A DNA stretch of 64,000 nucleotides from Alphaproteobacteria bacterium (GTDB taxonomy: Bacteria > Pseudomonadota > Alphaproteobacteria > Rhizobiales > Xanthobacteraceae), in NCBI GenBank assembly GCA_037200445.1, contig JBBCGH010000001.1, positions 1,364,001 through 1,428,000 of the forward strand. Reading direction: 5' to 3'. Of this stretch, positions 50,578-60,021 are shown in pieces. Position 1 is the first letter of the stretch. Each line of letters starts with the position of its first letter. Both the position numbers and the translations under genes were made by a program. The notes beneath the pieces were generated by a model that saw only the letters and a program-made list of their open reading frames with translations, did not search any database and was not told the DNA's origin.

Positions 50578-51123
50578 CTAGCGCTTGAGCGCGTCGTCGA
50601 CGGCGGCCGCGACCGCTGGGGCCGCCGGCGCCGCGCCGGTCAGCCGCTCCACAATGGCGCTTGCCGCGTCGACCGCGATACCGCGGACATTCGTCATCGC
50701 GGCGCTCTTGGTCGAGGCAATCGCCTTCTCGGCCTCGGCAAGTTGCGCGTTCAGCTTCGCCTCCAGCGCCTTGCGATTCTCTTCCGCCTCGGCGTGGACC
50801 TTCTCGCGGATTTCCGTGCCGATCGCCTGGGCACGGCCGCGCGCGTCGGCGAGCGCCTTTTCGTATGCGGCAAGCGCAGCCTCGGATTCCTCCTTGTCAC
50901 GCTGCGCCTCGGCGAAGTCGTCCTCGATCCGCTTCGTCCGCTGCTCGAGGATCCCGCCGATCCGCGGCACCGCGATGCGCGCGATCACCAGATAGAGCGC
51001 GACGAAGAAGATGACGAGCCAGACGATCTGCGAGGCGAACGTCGTCTTGTCAAACGGCGGGAAAACGCTCGTGTGCCCGCCCGGCTGTTCGGTATGGGCG
51101 CCCGTTGCTTTCTGCTCAGCCAT
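50578..51123 (-). CDS. atpG: ATP synthase F0 subunit b'
   Basis: A 181-residue b'-type subunit found in alphaproteobacteria and phototrophs. It starts [20 protein letters not shown], has one transmembrane helix around residues 30-50 ([20 protein letters not shown]) and a long coiled-coil tail ([20 protein letters not shown]). With b it forms the heterodimeric stator. Nine bases separate it from atpF. Confidence 0.92.
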   Translation of the reverse strand: MAEQKATGAHTEQPGGHTSVFPPFDKTTFASQIVWLVIFFVALYLVIARIAVPRIGGILEQRTKRIEDDFAEAQRDKEESEAALAAYEKALADARGRAQAIGTEIREKVHAEAEENRKALEAKLNAQLAEAEKAIASTKSAAMTNVRGIAVDAASAIVERLTGAAPAAPAVAAAVDDALKR

Positions 51124-51171
51124 CGAGGACTCCAGCCATCAGCGGTGCGGCGAGCCGCACCGGCGTTCGGC

Positions 51172-51399
51172 TTACAGCGCGAACAGGAGCAGGAGCGCGA
51201 TCAGCAGCGAGAAGATGCCCATCGCCTCGGTCACCGCGAACCCGAAGATCAGGTTGCCGAACTGGCCTTGAGCGGCCGACGGGTTGCGCAGCGCTGCGGC
51301 GAGGTAGTGGCCGAAGATCGCGCCGACACCGACGCCCGCGCCACCCATGCCGATGCATGCAATGCCCGCGCCAATGTACTTCGCGGCGACTGGATCCAT
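51172..51399 (-). CDS. atpE: ATP synthase F0 subunit c
   Basis: A 75-residue proteolipid of two helices. The Gly-rich first helix has [20 protein letters not shown], and the proton-carrying carboxylate in helix 2 is the Glu of [15 protein letters not shown]. It forms the rotating c-ring. Confidence 0.96.
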   Translation of the reverse strand: MDPVAAKYIGAGIACIGMGGAGVGVGAIFGHYLAAALRNPSAAQGQFGNLIFGFAVTEAMGIFSLLIALLLLFAL

Positions 51400-51429
51400 G
51401 TGACAGCTCCTTTTCGAGGTTGCCGGACG

Positions 51430-52185
51430 TTAGTGGCCCGGATGAATTGCATCGTTGAGATAGATGCAGGTGAGGATTGTGAACACGTAGGCTTGCAGGA
51501 ACGCGACCAGAAGCTCGAGCGCAGTGAGCGCGATTACCATGCCGAGCGGCAGCGTTCCGCCGACCCAGCCGATCACGCCGAGACCCGCGGCCAGCAGCGG
51601 GATGAATCCAGCGAAAACCTTCAGCGCGATGTGGCCCGCGAGCATGTTCGCGAACAGGCGGATGCTGTGCGATACCGGCCGCAGCAGGAACGAGAAGACT
51701 TCGATGAACACGACCAGCGGCAGGATGAGGATCGGGATGCCGCCCGGTACGAACAGCTTCAGGAATCTCAACCCGTTCTTCCAGAAGCCGTAGACCACCA
51801 CCGTGATGAACACGAGCAGCGCCAGCGAAACCGTGATGATGATGTGGCTGGTCACCGTGAACGCATAGGGGATCAGCCCAATCATGTTCGCGACCATGAC
51901 GAACATGAAGATCGTGAACACGAGCGGGAAGAACTTCATCCCCTCGCTGCCCGCGGTACTTCGTATTGTGGTGGCGATGAATTCGTAGGACAGTTCGGCG
52001 AGCGATTGCAGTCGGCCGGGGACGAGGCTGCGCGACGACGTCATGCCGATCAGCAGCGTCGCCGTGATGCCGACCACGATCAGCATGTAGAGCGAGGAGT
52101 TCGTGAAGGCGATCTCCTGCCCGCCGATGTGACCGACCGTAAAGATCTTGTTGATCTGGAATTGATGGATTGGATCGGCGGCCAT
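51430..52185 (-). CDS. atpB: ATP synthase F0 subunit a
   Basis: A 251-residue membrane subunit. The essential Arg is in [17 protein letters not shown], with a conserved later helix [20 protein letters not shown]. It provides the proton half-channels. Between atpI and atpE. Confidence 0.96.
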   Translation of the reverse strand: MAADPIHQFQINKIFTVGHIGGQEIAFTNSSLYMLIVVGITATLLIGMTSSRSLVPGRLQSLAELSYEFIATTIRSTAGSEGMKFFPLVFTIFMFVMVANMIGLIPYAFTVTSHIIITVSLALLVFITVVVYGFWKNGLRFLKLFVPGGIPILILPLVVFIEVFSFLLRPVSHSIRLFANMLAGHIALKVFAGFIPLLAAGLGVIGWVGGTLPLGMVIALTALELLVAFLQAYVFTILTCIYLNDAIHPGH

Positions 52186-52224
52186 AACCGGTCGTCTCGT
52201 CTGCCTCTATGCGCCGATGGGCGC

Positions 52225-52599
52225 TTAATTTCCGCGGCGTTCGATCGTCGAATCCGGAACGCCCCCGGACACCACGCCCGCCTGCCGCATCACGTTCCAC
52301 ACTCCGGCGGCAAAGCCGAGCAGCGCGAACACGAACAATCCCCAGGGCAAGGTCCCGAGCCCCTTGTCGATGAGCCAGCCGAGACCTGCCCCGACCAGCA
52401 CACCCGCGACGAGCTCGGAGGAGAGCCGGAACCCGCGCGCGAACCCCGAGTAATCGGTCGCCGGCCGGGATGCGGACCCATCGGATGAGCGGCTCGCGTG
52501 CGATTGTTCGAGCCGTTCGCCGAGACGCTTGAGCCTCGCGGAGAGAGCGGCTTCCTCAGGTGGTGTTTCCCGTTCCGCGTCACGCGAGTTGTCGGACAT
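52225..52599 (-). CDS. atpI: ATP synthase assembly protein AtpI
   Basis: A 124-residue protein with a charged N-terminus, a linker and two transmembrane helices near residues 60-82 and 85-107 (ELVAGVLVGAGLGWLIDKGL and WGLFVFALLGFAAGVWNVM). AtpI aids c-ring assembly and Mg2+ handling. First gene of the F0 operon; the divergent intergenic region 52600-52865 contains its promoter. Confidence 0.9.
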   Translation of the reverse strand: MSDNSRDAERETPPEEAALSARLKRLGERLEQSHASRSSDGSASRPATDYSGFARGFRLSSELVAGVLVGAGLGWLIDKGLGTLPWGLFVFALLGFAAGVWNVMRQAGVVSGGVPDSTIERRGN

Positions 52600-52865
52600 G
52601 GGTCGACACTCCGCGTCGTCGAGGTTTCCGGGTGTTCGCCGCCCTCAAAGCCGCGCGGACCATACTGACCGACCCCCATGCTGTCAAGAATTCGCCAAGT
52701 TGCGGTAAGCTATTGAGAACACAAAAAATTCCGACGTTAAAACGGGGCCGCGGCGAGCCGTCCACAACGGCCTGTGTGCGGTGCAGAACGAGGCCGCGCG
52801 ATAGGATTGCCGCCATCGGGTGGCCGCAAAGCGGCACCACCTTTGCCGGATCGATGGAGGCATTC

Positions 52866-53324
52866 ATGTCGCGGAGTGTCATCGTTCTGGCAATTCTCGC
52901 GGTCCTCGTGCCGGCCGCGCAGGCGCAGCCCGCGCCCGACAGCGAAAACGGCCGCTACACATTTTCCCAGGCGCCGGACGGCATGCTGCGGCTCGATACG
53001 CGCACCGGCGCGGTCTCGCTCTGCGCCAGGAAGGATACCGGCTGGGCCTGCACCATGGTGCCGGACGAGCGGGCGGCGCTCGACAGCGAAATCGGACGGC
53101 TGCAACGCGAGAACGGCGCGCTCAAGAAAGACATGCTGGCGCGCGGGCTGCCGCTGCCGGGCGGCGTCGCGAGCGCGCCATCGGCAACCACTCAGCGCGA
53201 GCTCAATCTCAAAGTCCCGCTGCCGAGCGATGCCGAGATCGATCGCGTGATGAGCGCGTTCGAGAGGATGTGGCGCCGCCTCGTCGACATGATGCAGAAG
53301 ACGCCAGGCAGCGACAAAATCTAG
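52866..53324 (+). CDS. Secreted hypothetical protein with short coiled coil
   Basis: A 152-residue exported protein: signal peptide VIVLAILAVLVPAAQAQPAP, a domain with two cysteines (SLCARKDTGWACTMVP), then a coiled-coil-like helix (LDSEIGRLQRENGALKKDML) and a C-terminal helix. GGAGG precedes ATG 52866; upstream in-frame codons are rejected. I recognise similar unnamed Hyphomicrobiales proteins but not a function. Ends in the same CTAG as the convergent hydrolase stop. Confidence 0.75.
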   Translation: MSRSVIVLAILAVLVPAAQAQPAPDSENGRYTFSQAPDGMLRLDTRTGAVSLCARKDTGWACTMVPDERAALDSEIGRLQRENGALKKDMLARGLPLPGGVASAPSATTQRELNLKVPLPSDAEIDRVMSAFERMWRRLVDMMQKTPGSDKI

Positions 53325-54274
53325 ATCGCGTAGCGCTTCAGAAAATCCACGATCCGCGTCACGGCTTGCGTGCGCTGCGGGAAGTCGATGCTCACGAAGC
53401 CGTGGCAGGCGCCGGGGTAGAGCGCAAGCTCCGCCACATTGCCGGCCGCGAGCCAGCGCGGCGCCATAAAGAGTGAATCGTCGAGCAGCGCGTCGCGCGT
53501 GCCGACCGAAAAGAGTGCCGCGGGCATGTCGCGCAGGTCGGCATAGAGCGGCGACACATCCGGATCGGACGTGTCGGTGCCCGCCGGCAGGAAGCATTTG
53601 CTGAAAGCCACGATCGCGGGCGTGTTGAGCACGAGCTTTTCATTGCCCCAACGCCGCGCACTCGGCGTCATGCCGAGATCGTAACAGCCATAATTGAGGA
53701 TCGCGGCGCTGAAAGGCGCGAGCTTGTGCCGGTCGCGCAGCCGTAAAAGCGTCACGGCCGAAAGATGCGCGCCGGCCGATTCCCCGCCGATCGAAAAGCG
53801 CGTGGTACCGAAGCGCTTGGCGCCCTCGCGCACCAGCCAGAGCGCCGCCGCCTCGCAATCGTCCGGACCGGCGGGGTAGGGGTGCTCCGGCGCGAGCCGG
53901 TAGTCGAGCGGCACGCAGGCGAGGCCGCACTCGTCGGCCAGGCGCGTGAGCACCGGATCGAACTGGTCGTTCGTCCCGATCGACCAGCCGCCGCCGTGGA
54001 TATGAAGGAATACGCCGCGCGGCGCTTTCGGCGCGATCACGCGCAGCTCGAGCCTTCCGGCCGGCCCCTCGATGCTGATCGTCTCGGCGCGCGGCGATTT
54101 CGGCACGAGCGGAAATGCGCCGAGTCCTTTGAGGCGCCGTGCGCGGATCTCCGGGATGGCGAGCCCCACGGGCTCGGCATCGAGCCGGCGCACGATCTCT
54201 GCGTTGAGCGCTCTGGTTTCGGCTGGCGTGGCGCCGGGATCGAGCAGTGCGGGATCGATGGTGAGAGCTGACAT
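53321..54274 (-). CDS. Alpha/beta-hydrolase of the hormone-sensitive lipase (HSL) family
   Basis: A 317-residue esterase. The HSL oxyanion motif HIHGGGWSIG lies near residue 90, the nucleophile elbow GGESAGAH in the middle, and the His near the C-terminus in GACHGFVSID. It hydrolyses short acyl or acetyl esters. The start is ATG 54274 (MSALTIDPALLDPG); the ten upstream in-frame residues are not conserved. Divergent from the CPA2-USP antiporter gene at 54386 (111-bp gap) and convergent with the secreted hypothetical at 52866. Confidence 0.9.
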   Translation of the reverse strand: MSALTIDPALLDPGATPAETRALNAEIVRRLDAEPVGLAIPEIRARRLKGLGAFPLVPKSPRAETISIEGPAGRLELRVIAPKAPRGVFLHIHGGGWSIGTNDQFDPVLTRLADECGLACVPLDYRLAPEHPYPAGPDDCEAAALWLVREGAKRFGTTRFSIGGESAGAHLSAVTLLRLRDRHKLAPFSAAILNYGCYDLGMTPSARRWGNEKLVLNTPAIVAFSKCFLPAGTDTSDPDVSPLYADLRDMPAALFSVGTRDALLDDSLFMAPRWLAAGNVAELALYPGACHGFVSIDFPQRTQAVTRIVDFLKRYAI

Positions 54275-54385
54275 GAGCGTGCGGCGGGGTTGCGTTACGA
54301 TCAAATCCGATCGGTTGGGGCGGGTCTAGCGGGCTCTGGCGCGATTTGGGAACTTTTCTCACGCGAGGCTGTTGGGTACCTCCGG

Positions 54386-56734
54386 ATGAGGGGCTTTCTC
54401 AAGCATCGGCTCAGGACGGCGCGGACAGGGCGTCTCGCGGCCGCGCTAACCATTGCGCTCCTCGCAACGCTTCTGGCCGCGACCCCTGTCTGGTGCGCCG
54501 AAGGCAAGGCCGGCGCATCCGAAGGCATGCTGATCGGCCAGATCGTGCTGCTGATCGTGGTCGGGCGGCTGCTCGGCGAGAGCATGCTGCGGATCGGGCA
54601 GCCGATGGTGATGGGCCAACTCATCGCGGGCCTTCTGCTCGGCCCCTCGGTGCTCGGCGCGCTCTGGCCGCAGGCGGAGCAGTTTCTGTTTCCGAAGATT
54701 CCCGAGCAGAAGGCGATGCTCGACGGCCTCGCGCAGTTCGGAATTCTGCTGCTGCTTCTGCTCGCCGGCATGGAAACCGAGCTTGCGCTGGTCCGCGGCG
54801 TGCGCCGCGCGGCGGTCAGCGCGTCGGTCGCCGGCATCGTGCTGCCGTTCGCCTGCGGAATGCTGGTCGGACATTTCCTGCCCGATGCGCTGTTGCCGGA
54901 TCCCAGCAAGCGGCTGATCACGTCGCTCTTCCTCGGCACCGCGCTTGCGATCTCGTCGGTGAAGATTGTCGCCAGCGTGGTGCGCGACATGGGCTTCCTG
55001 CGCCGCAATGTCGGGCAGGTCATCCTGGCGGCCGCGATCGTCGACGACACCATCGGATGGATCATCATCGCGATCACGTTCGGGCTCGCGGGTCAGGACA
55101 GCTTCAGCTGGCTCGGCGTCTCGGCAAATGTCGCCGGAACGCTGCTCTTCCTCGCGTTCAGCTTCACACTCGGACGCCGGCTGGTGTTCAAGATCATTCA
55201 GTTCAGCAACGATTACTTTCGCGGCGAAGGTGCGGTCATCGCGGCCATTCTGGTGGTGATGGGGCTGTTCGCGCTCATCACCCAGGTGATCGGCGTGCAC
55301 ACCGTGCTCGGCGCGTTCGTCGCCGGCATCCTGGTCGGCGAGTCCCCGATCCTCACCGAGGAGATCGACCGCCAGCTGCGCGGCATCGTGGCGGGACTGT
55401 TCATGCCGGTGTTCTTCGGCCTCGCCGGCTTGAGCGCCGACCTGACCGTGCTGAAGGACCCGGAGCTTGCCCTGCTCACGGTCGGGCTCATCGCCATTGC
55501 AAGCATCGGCAAGGCCTCCGGCGCGTTTGCGGGCGGTTATTTCGGCGGGCTGACGTTCCGGGAATCCACCGCGCTTGCGATGGGCATGAACGCGCGGGGA
55601 TCGACCGAGGTCATCGTCGCCACCATCGGCCTGTCGATGGGCATGCTCAGCCAGAACCTGTTCACGATGATCGTCGCGATGGCGGTGATCACGACCACCG
55701 CAATGCCGCCCACGCTGCGCTGGGCGCTCGCGCGGCTGCCAATGCGGCGCGAGGAGAAGAAGCGGCTGGAGCGCGAGGACCACGAGCGCAACGCTTTTGT
55801 ACCGAACCTCGAGCGCATCCTGCTCGCCGTGGATGACGGCACCAATGGGCGCCTCGCCTCGCGCCTCGCAGGCCTGCTTGCGGGCTCGCGCGGCATGCCG
55901 GTCACAGTGCTCGACGTCGCGAACGGGAGCACCAGCGCGAAAAAGAAAGCGAAAGACGAAGAGGAGGATCGCGAAAAAGCTGGCGAGAAGGAAGCCGTGC
56001 GGATGGTCGCCAAATCTGTCGTCGCAGCGGCCGAGGAAGCCGGCGCGAAAGAGAAGGATATTCCCAAGATCGACGTGATCGTCCGCAAGCACGATGTCGC
56101 GCCGGGCGAGGCGATCGCGACCGAAGCGCGGCGCGGCTACGACCTGCTCATGGTCGGCATCGACGACATCGCGGCGAAAGGAGGCGGCTTCCACGACGAG
56201 CTTTCGAAGCTGGTGAGCCAGTTCGAAGGCTCGATCGCGATCGTGGCCGCGCGCGGCGCGCATGAGGAGGACGAGCTTGCGCCGATCAAGAATGTCCTGG
56301 TCCCGGTGACCGGCAACGAGAACGCACGGCGTGGCGCCGAGGTCGCCATCACGCTCGCCAAGGCGCTCGGCGCGAAGGCCTCGACGCTCTCGATTATCGG
56401 GCGCGCCGCAAGGAACAAGGCGCAGCAGCGACGCGAGGCGCAGGCCGTGACCGACGAATTGAAGAAGATTGCGAGCTATCTGGAAACCAGGATCGACGCG
56501 GCGGTGCGCATCGAGGACAGCGCGGACGATGCAATCCTTAAAATGATCGAGCGCGATGAGCCCGAGTTGCTCGCGATCGGGGTCAGCCGTCGGCCCGGCG
56601 ACCGGCTCTCGTTCGGCGATGTCGCCGACACGCTACTCAAGAACGCAGAGTGCTCGTTGATATTCATCGCGCCGCAGGCGCGCGGCGCGGTCAAATCTAC
56701 TCCCAAGGGGCCGGAGCCGGCCGCGGCCGGGTAA
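54386..56734 (+). CDS. CPA2 cation:proton antiporter fused to two C-terminal USP-like domains
   Basis: A 782-residue protein. An N-terminal signal-like segment (residues 14-37, cleavage near AEG) is followed by about 12 transmembrane helices of the Kef/NhaS type (GMETELALVRGVRRAAVSAS; ALAISSVKIVASVVRDMGF), then two universal-stress-protein-like domains (NLERILLAVDDGTNGRLASR and IKNVLVPVTGNENARRGAE). The first USP domain contains a highly charged insert of Lys/Glu residues. ATG 54386 is chosen as the first that gives this N-terminus. Likely a Na+ or K+/H+ antiporter regulated by nucleotide binding. Confidence 0.9.
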   Translation: MRGFLKHRLRTARTGRLAAALTIALLATLLAATPVWCAEGKAGASEGMLIGQIVLLIVVGRLLGESMLRIGQPMVMGQLIAGLLLGPSVLGALWPQAEQFLFPKIPEQKAMLDGLAQFGILLLLLLAGMETELALVRGVRRAAVSASVAGIVLPFACGMLVGHFLPDALLPDPSKRLITSLFLGTALAISSVKIVASVVRDMGFLRRNVGQVILAAAIVDDTIGWIIIAITFGLAGQDSFSWLGVSANVAGTLLFLAFSFTLGRRLVFKIIQFSNDYFRGEGAVIAAILVVMGLFALITQVIGVHTVLGAFVAGILVGESPILTEEIDRQLRGIVAGLFMPVFFGLAGLSADLTVLKDPELALLTVGLIAIASIGKASGAFAGGYFGGLTFRESTALAMGMNARGSTEVIVATIGLSMGMLSQNLFTMIVAMAVITTTAMPPTLRWALARLPMRREEKKRLEREDHERNAFVPNLERILLAVDDGTNGRLASRLAGLLAGSRGMPVTVLDVANGSTSAKKKAKDEEEDREKAGEKEAVRMVAKSVVAAAEEAGAKEKDIPKIDVIVRKHDVAPGEAIATEARRGYDLLMVGIDDIAAKGGGFHDELSKLVSQFEGSIAIVAARGAHEEDELAPIKNVLVPVTGNENARRGAEVAITLAKALGAKASTLSIIGRAARNKAQQRREAQAVTDELKKIASYLETRIDAAVRIEDSADDAILKMIERDEPELLAIGVSRRPGDRLSFGDVADTLLKNAECSLIFIAPQARGAVKSTPKGPEPAAAG

Positions 56735-56765
56735 CGGCGCGCGGCTGGATCGACTGTCTGCCGCG

Positions 56766-57620
56766 CTACGGCAAGGCGGGGACGGGGCACTGATCCGAGC
56801 CGTAAGCCTCATTCAGAAATCGCGCGAGCCGCAGGCCCGCCACGCCGAGTTGACGCTCGACGATGGGGGTAGCCTTGGTGAGATAGTCGTCGTCGAGAAT
56901 ATGATTGGCCGGGGTCATCGCCCAGATCTCCTGAGCCTTCTTGTGCGTTTCCTCCACCCACGCCGTCGGCATTCCGCCGTCGATGCCGGGCTTCGCCGCA
57001 TCGCTGCTTTTCAGCCAGCCGCGCTCCAGTCTTGTCACGAACGAGCCCCACGCCCATTCCAGCCTGGAGATCAGCAACTCGTCCCAAACGGTGTGCAGGT
57101 TGCTCGATTCCAGAGCGAGCTTTCCTTTGTCGCTTGTGCGTCCACGCATGAAAATCAGAACATCGATGCCGTTGCCGCCGCCTTGCTCGTCCACCGTATG
57201 CAGGGGCTGATGAATATCGCCGACAAAATGCACCGCGAATTGCAGAGCCTCCTTTTTCGTGTCGTCGGTGGCGGCGCAGCGCAGGTCGTTTCGCAGCCGC
57301 TCCAGCTCGGCCACGATGCAATCGCCGTTATCGGGGTCCGGCTTGCAATCCCGCGTGCGATCGAATTTGTCTTCGGCGATCGGAATATCCGCGAAGTGCC
57401 AGTTGTTCGTTTTCTTTCGCGAGGTGCGGACATCGTCGGCCCAGCTTGCGATCGAAGCCATCGACGCTTTTTCGAGAAGACGGTTCACGGCGTCGGCGGC
57501 GGCCGGGCTCAGCCTGCGCTGCGCGATCTCCGCGACGATGGAATGGCCCTCCTGGCCCCAGGCCCATGCCTGATGCAGCGGCGTGAGTGCCAGAACGGCC
57601 GCGATGCAAAGCGCCTTCAT
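56766..57620 (-). CDS. S1/P1-family zinc nuclease, secreted
   Basis: A 284-residue protein with a signal peptide (ALCIAAVLALTPLHQAWA) whose predicted cleavage exposes a mature N-terminal Trp-Gly (WGQEGHSIVAEIAQRRL). In S1/P1 nucleases this Trp is a zinc ligand. Other metal ligands appear in HFVGDIHQPLHTVDE and NLHTVWDELL. It should degrade single-stranded DNA and RNA in the periplasm or outside. GGGGA precedes ATG 57620; ATG 57626 lacks room for a ribosome site. Confidence 0.92.
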   Translation of the reverse strand: MKALCIAAVLALTPLHQAWAWGQEGHSIVAEIAQRRLSPAAADAVNRLLEKASMASIASWADDVRTSRKKTNNWHFADIPIAEDKFDRTRDCKPDPDNGDCIVAELERLRNDLRCAATDDTKKEALQFAVHFVGDIHQPLHTVDEQGGGNGIDVLIFMRGRTSDKGKLALESSNLHTVWDELLISRLEWAWGSFVTRLERGWLKSSDAAKPGIDGGMPTAWVEETHKKAQEIWAMTPANHILDDDYLTKATPIVERQLGVAGLRLARFLNEAYGSDQCPVPALP

Positions 57621-57715
57621 GATCATCCCCCATGCCAAATGCTGCGAGAGGATCATGGCAGGGTCCGGCGACAATCAAAAGTCGACAAACCGGACAAACA
57701 GTCGCGACGGACGGG

Positions 57716-58780
57716 TTATCGCACCTTGCCGCGCGCGGCGACCGGGTAGACGGCTTCGACCTTGCCGTTCCGCGCCGCGTAGACCTCGTCCATCATGTTG
57801 GTGACGACGCAGCAGTGGTTCGGGATAATGCTGACGACCTCGCCGACCTTGGGTTTTCGGGTGCAGGCCGAGAGGTCCACGATGCCGTGCTCTTCGGAAA
57901 AGCCGGTCACCTGCGCGTCGGGATATTCGACGATGCGGCCAAAGCCCTTCGCGTAATATTGCTCATAGGTCATCACCTTCGAACCAGCGTCGAGGACGGC
58001 GCGGTCCTCGGTCGGGCGGCTCACCACGGTCGCGCGCACCGTCATGGCGCAGTCGTCCCAGGTCACGGCGCCTGCCGTCACCTGCATCACGTCGTTGTAG
58101 ATGTAGGTGCCGGCGCGATATTCGGTCAGCATCGGAAAGTCGCCGCAGCCTTTGAGTTGGGGCGAGCCGCCGCCCGAGACGACCGGCACCGCAATGCCCG
58201 CGCCGTTGAGTAGTTGCAGAGCGCGTTCGAGCCACAGCCGCTGCTCCGGCTTGGCGGTCGGGAAGGTCATCAGCCCTTCGAACTGCATATTTGGAAGGCG
58301 CATCGCCTCGCGCGCGAGATCGAGCGCCGCTTGCGGGCTCTGCACGCCGTTACGCCCGAAGCCGGTGTCGCATTCGATCAGGAACCGGATATCGACCCCG
58401 TGACGCCGCCCGGCCTCCGAGAGCCCGCGCGCCACGACCTCGTTGTCGAGTACGACCGCCATGCGCTTGAGCCGCCGGATCAGCGCGGCGAGCCGCTCGG
58501 TCTTGGCATCGCCCAGCACGTTGTAGGTGAGCAGGATGTCGTCGGCGGCGCCCGCGTCCGCCATCACCTCGACCTCGCCGAGCTTCTGGCAGGTGATGCC
58601 GACCGCGCCGGCCTCGATCTGCTTTTTCGCAAGCGCCGGGATCTTGTGGGTCTTGATGTGCGGGCGGTTGGCAAGCCCGTGGCTGGCGAGAATGTCCTGC
58701 GCACGGCGGATGTTGGCCTCGACGATATCGAGGTCGATGACAACCGCGGGTGTATCCAGCTCTGAGACCAACGTTGGCAT
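57716..58780 (-). CDS. D-threonine aldolase / DSD1-type PLP enzyme
   Basis: A 354-residue fold-type III PLP enzyme (alanine racemase N-terminal domain plus D-Ser dehydratase-like C-terminal domain). The PLP Lys is in RPHIKTHKIPALA, the glycine-rich SGGGSPQL binds phosphate, and the metal-site motif NHCCVV near the C-terminus fits D-threonine aldolase or D-serine dehydratase. It cleaves or dehydrates beta-hydroxy-D-amino acids. Divergent from the TRAP operon with 162 bp between, suggesting shared control. Confidence 0.9.
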   Translation of the reverse strand: MPTLVSELDTPAVVIDLDIVEANIRRAQDILASHGLANRPHIKTHKIPALAKKQIEAGAVGITCQKLGEVEVMADAGAADDILLTYNVLGDAKTERLAALIRRLKRMAVVLDNEVVARGLSEAGRRHGVDIRFLIECDTGFGRNGVQSPQAALDLAREAMRLPNMQFEGLMTFPTAKPEQRLWLERALQLLNGAGIAVPVVSGGGSPQLKGCGDFPMLTEYRAGTYIYNDVMQVTAGAVTWDDCAMTVRATVVSRPTEDRAVLDAGSKVMTYEQYYAKGFGRIVEYPDAQVTGFSEEHGIVDLSACTRKPKVGEVVSIIPNHCCVVTNMMDEVYAARNGKVEAVYPVAARGKVR

Positions 58781-58942
58781 TCGGTTCTCCCGGCGGCGGG
58801 CGGTCAGCGGCGCCCGGTCGTTTCATTTCCCGTTGTTACGGAGCGGAAACATGTTAGCCTAAGCGACAATCGGCCGCAGTTCAAAGCGAGCCGAGGGTTC
58901 AATCGGCGCAATTCAAGCGAACCGAAAACTGGGAGGACGGGA

Positions 58943-59947
58943 ATGGCACTCAGCAGACGAACAGTCATCGCCGGAATGGGCGCGGCGATCGCGGCGCCGC
59001 ATGTCGCGCGCGCGCAGGACGTGAAGCACTATCGCTTTGCCTACGACCAGCCGAAGCCGACCGGTTACGGCATCCTCGGCGATATCTTTGCCAACAAGCT
59101 GAAAGAGCTCTCCAAGGGCACGATGCTGATCGATCAGTATCCGGGCGCCCAGCTCGGGCAGGAGCCGCAAGTCCTTCAGCTGGTGAAGTCGGGCGACATC
59201 GAGTTCTGCATTTCCTCGTCGGCCAATGCCGCGACGCTCTCGCCGCAGGCCGGCGTGATGTCGCTGCACTTCCTGTTCAACTCGGAAGCGCACCTGATCA
59301 AGTGCATGGCCGACCCCAAGCTCGCCGAAGCCTGCAAGACCATGGTTCAGGAAACCGTGCAGGGTGCCAAGGTCATCGCGATCTCGACCCTCGGCCTGCG
59401 CAACATGTACTCCAAGCGCGAGATCAAGAAGATCGAGGACATCAAGGGGCTGAAGGTACGCGTGCAGGCGACCGCGACCGAGGACACGATGTTTCCGGCC
59501 TACGGTGCGCAGACGGTGCACATGCCGTTCGGCAGCGTCTACACCTCGCTGCAGACCGGCGTCGTCGATGTCGCGGAAAACGGCGTCAACGTCTACCTCG
59601 CCAACAAGCACTACGAAGTCGCGCCGGTGCTCTCGATGACCGAGCACGAGGCGAACAACAGTTTCGTGTGGGTCGCCGACAAGACCTTCAACGCGCTTAC
59701 GCCCGAGCAGCAGAAGTGGGTGCTGGCGGCGGCCGACGAGGTGAACAAGACCCAGCCCGCCAAGGCGATCGCGCTGGAGCACGAGTCCGCCGCCAAGCTG
59801 AAATCGATCGGCGTCAAGATCGTCGCCGACGTCGACAAGTCCGGCTTCCAGAAGGTCGCCGACCCCTATCTCAACAAGATGTCCTCCGACCTCGGGCCGC
59901 ATGCGGTGAAGATCAAGGACATCATTCGCGGCATCACCGTCAGCTAG
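58943..59947 (+). CDS. TRAP transporter solute-binding protein (DctP family)
   Basis: A 334-residue periplasmic receptor with an N-terminal signal of Tat-like character (MALSRRTVIAGMGAAIAAPH, cleavage near ARA-QD). The DctP signature region includes LKVRVQATATEDTMFPAYGA, whose Arg binds the carboxylate of organic acids, and later SLQTGVVDVAENGV. Carboxylate ligand likely. GGAGG lies upstream. A strong terminator after it separates it from dctQM. Confidence 0.93.
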   Translation: MALSRRTVIAGMGAAIAAPHVARAQDVKHYRFAYDQPKPTGYGILGDIFANKLKELSKGTMLIDQYPGAQLGQEPQVLQLVKSGDIEFCISSSANAATLSPQAGVMSLHFLFNSEAHLIKCMADPKLAEACKTMVQETVQGAKVIAISTLGLRNMYSKREIKKIEDIKGLKVRVQATATEDTMFPAYGAQTVHMPFGSVYTSLQTGVVDVAENGVNVYLANKHYEVAPVLSMTEHEANNSFVWVADKTFNALTPEQQKWVLAAADEVNKTQPAKAIALEHESAAKLKSIGVKIVADVDKSGFQKVADPYLNKMSSDLGPHAVKIKDIIRGITVS

Positions 59948-59974
59948 CCTGCGGCAATGCGCTTGTTGATGGCG

Positions 59975-60004
59975 AAAAGGCCGGTCTCGTCCGGCCTTTT
60001 CTGC
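59975..60004 (+). terminator. Intrinsic terminator between dctP and dctQ
   Basis: AAAAGGCCGG and CCGGCCTTTT form a perfect 10-bp stem with a 6-base loop (TCTCGT), 28 bp after the dctP stop, ending in TTTT. It should end most transcripts after dctP, giving a high receptor-to-permease ratio, while readthrough supplies the permease. It may also act in reverse. Confidence 0.85.
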
Positions 60005-60021
60005 GCCTGTAAGGATCGGCC

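Noticed and set aside
52560-52865. In-frame upstream extension of the secreted hypothetical protein
   Set aside because: It overlaps the atpI start and would bury the signal peptide; GGAGG supports ATG 52866.
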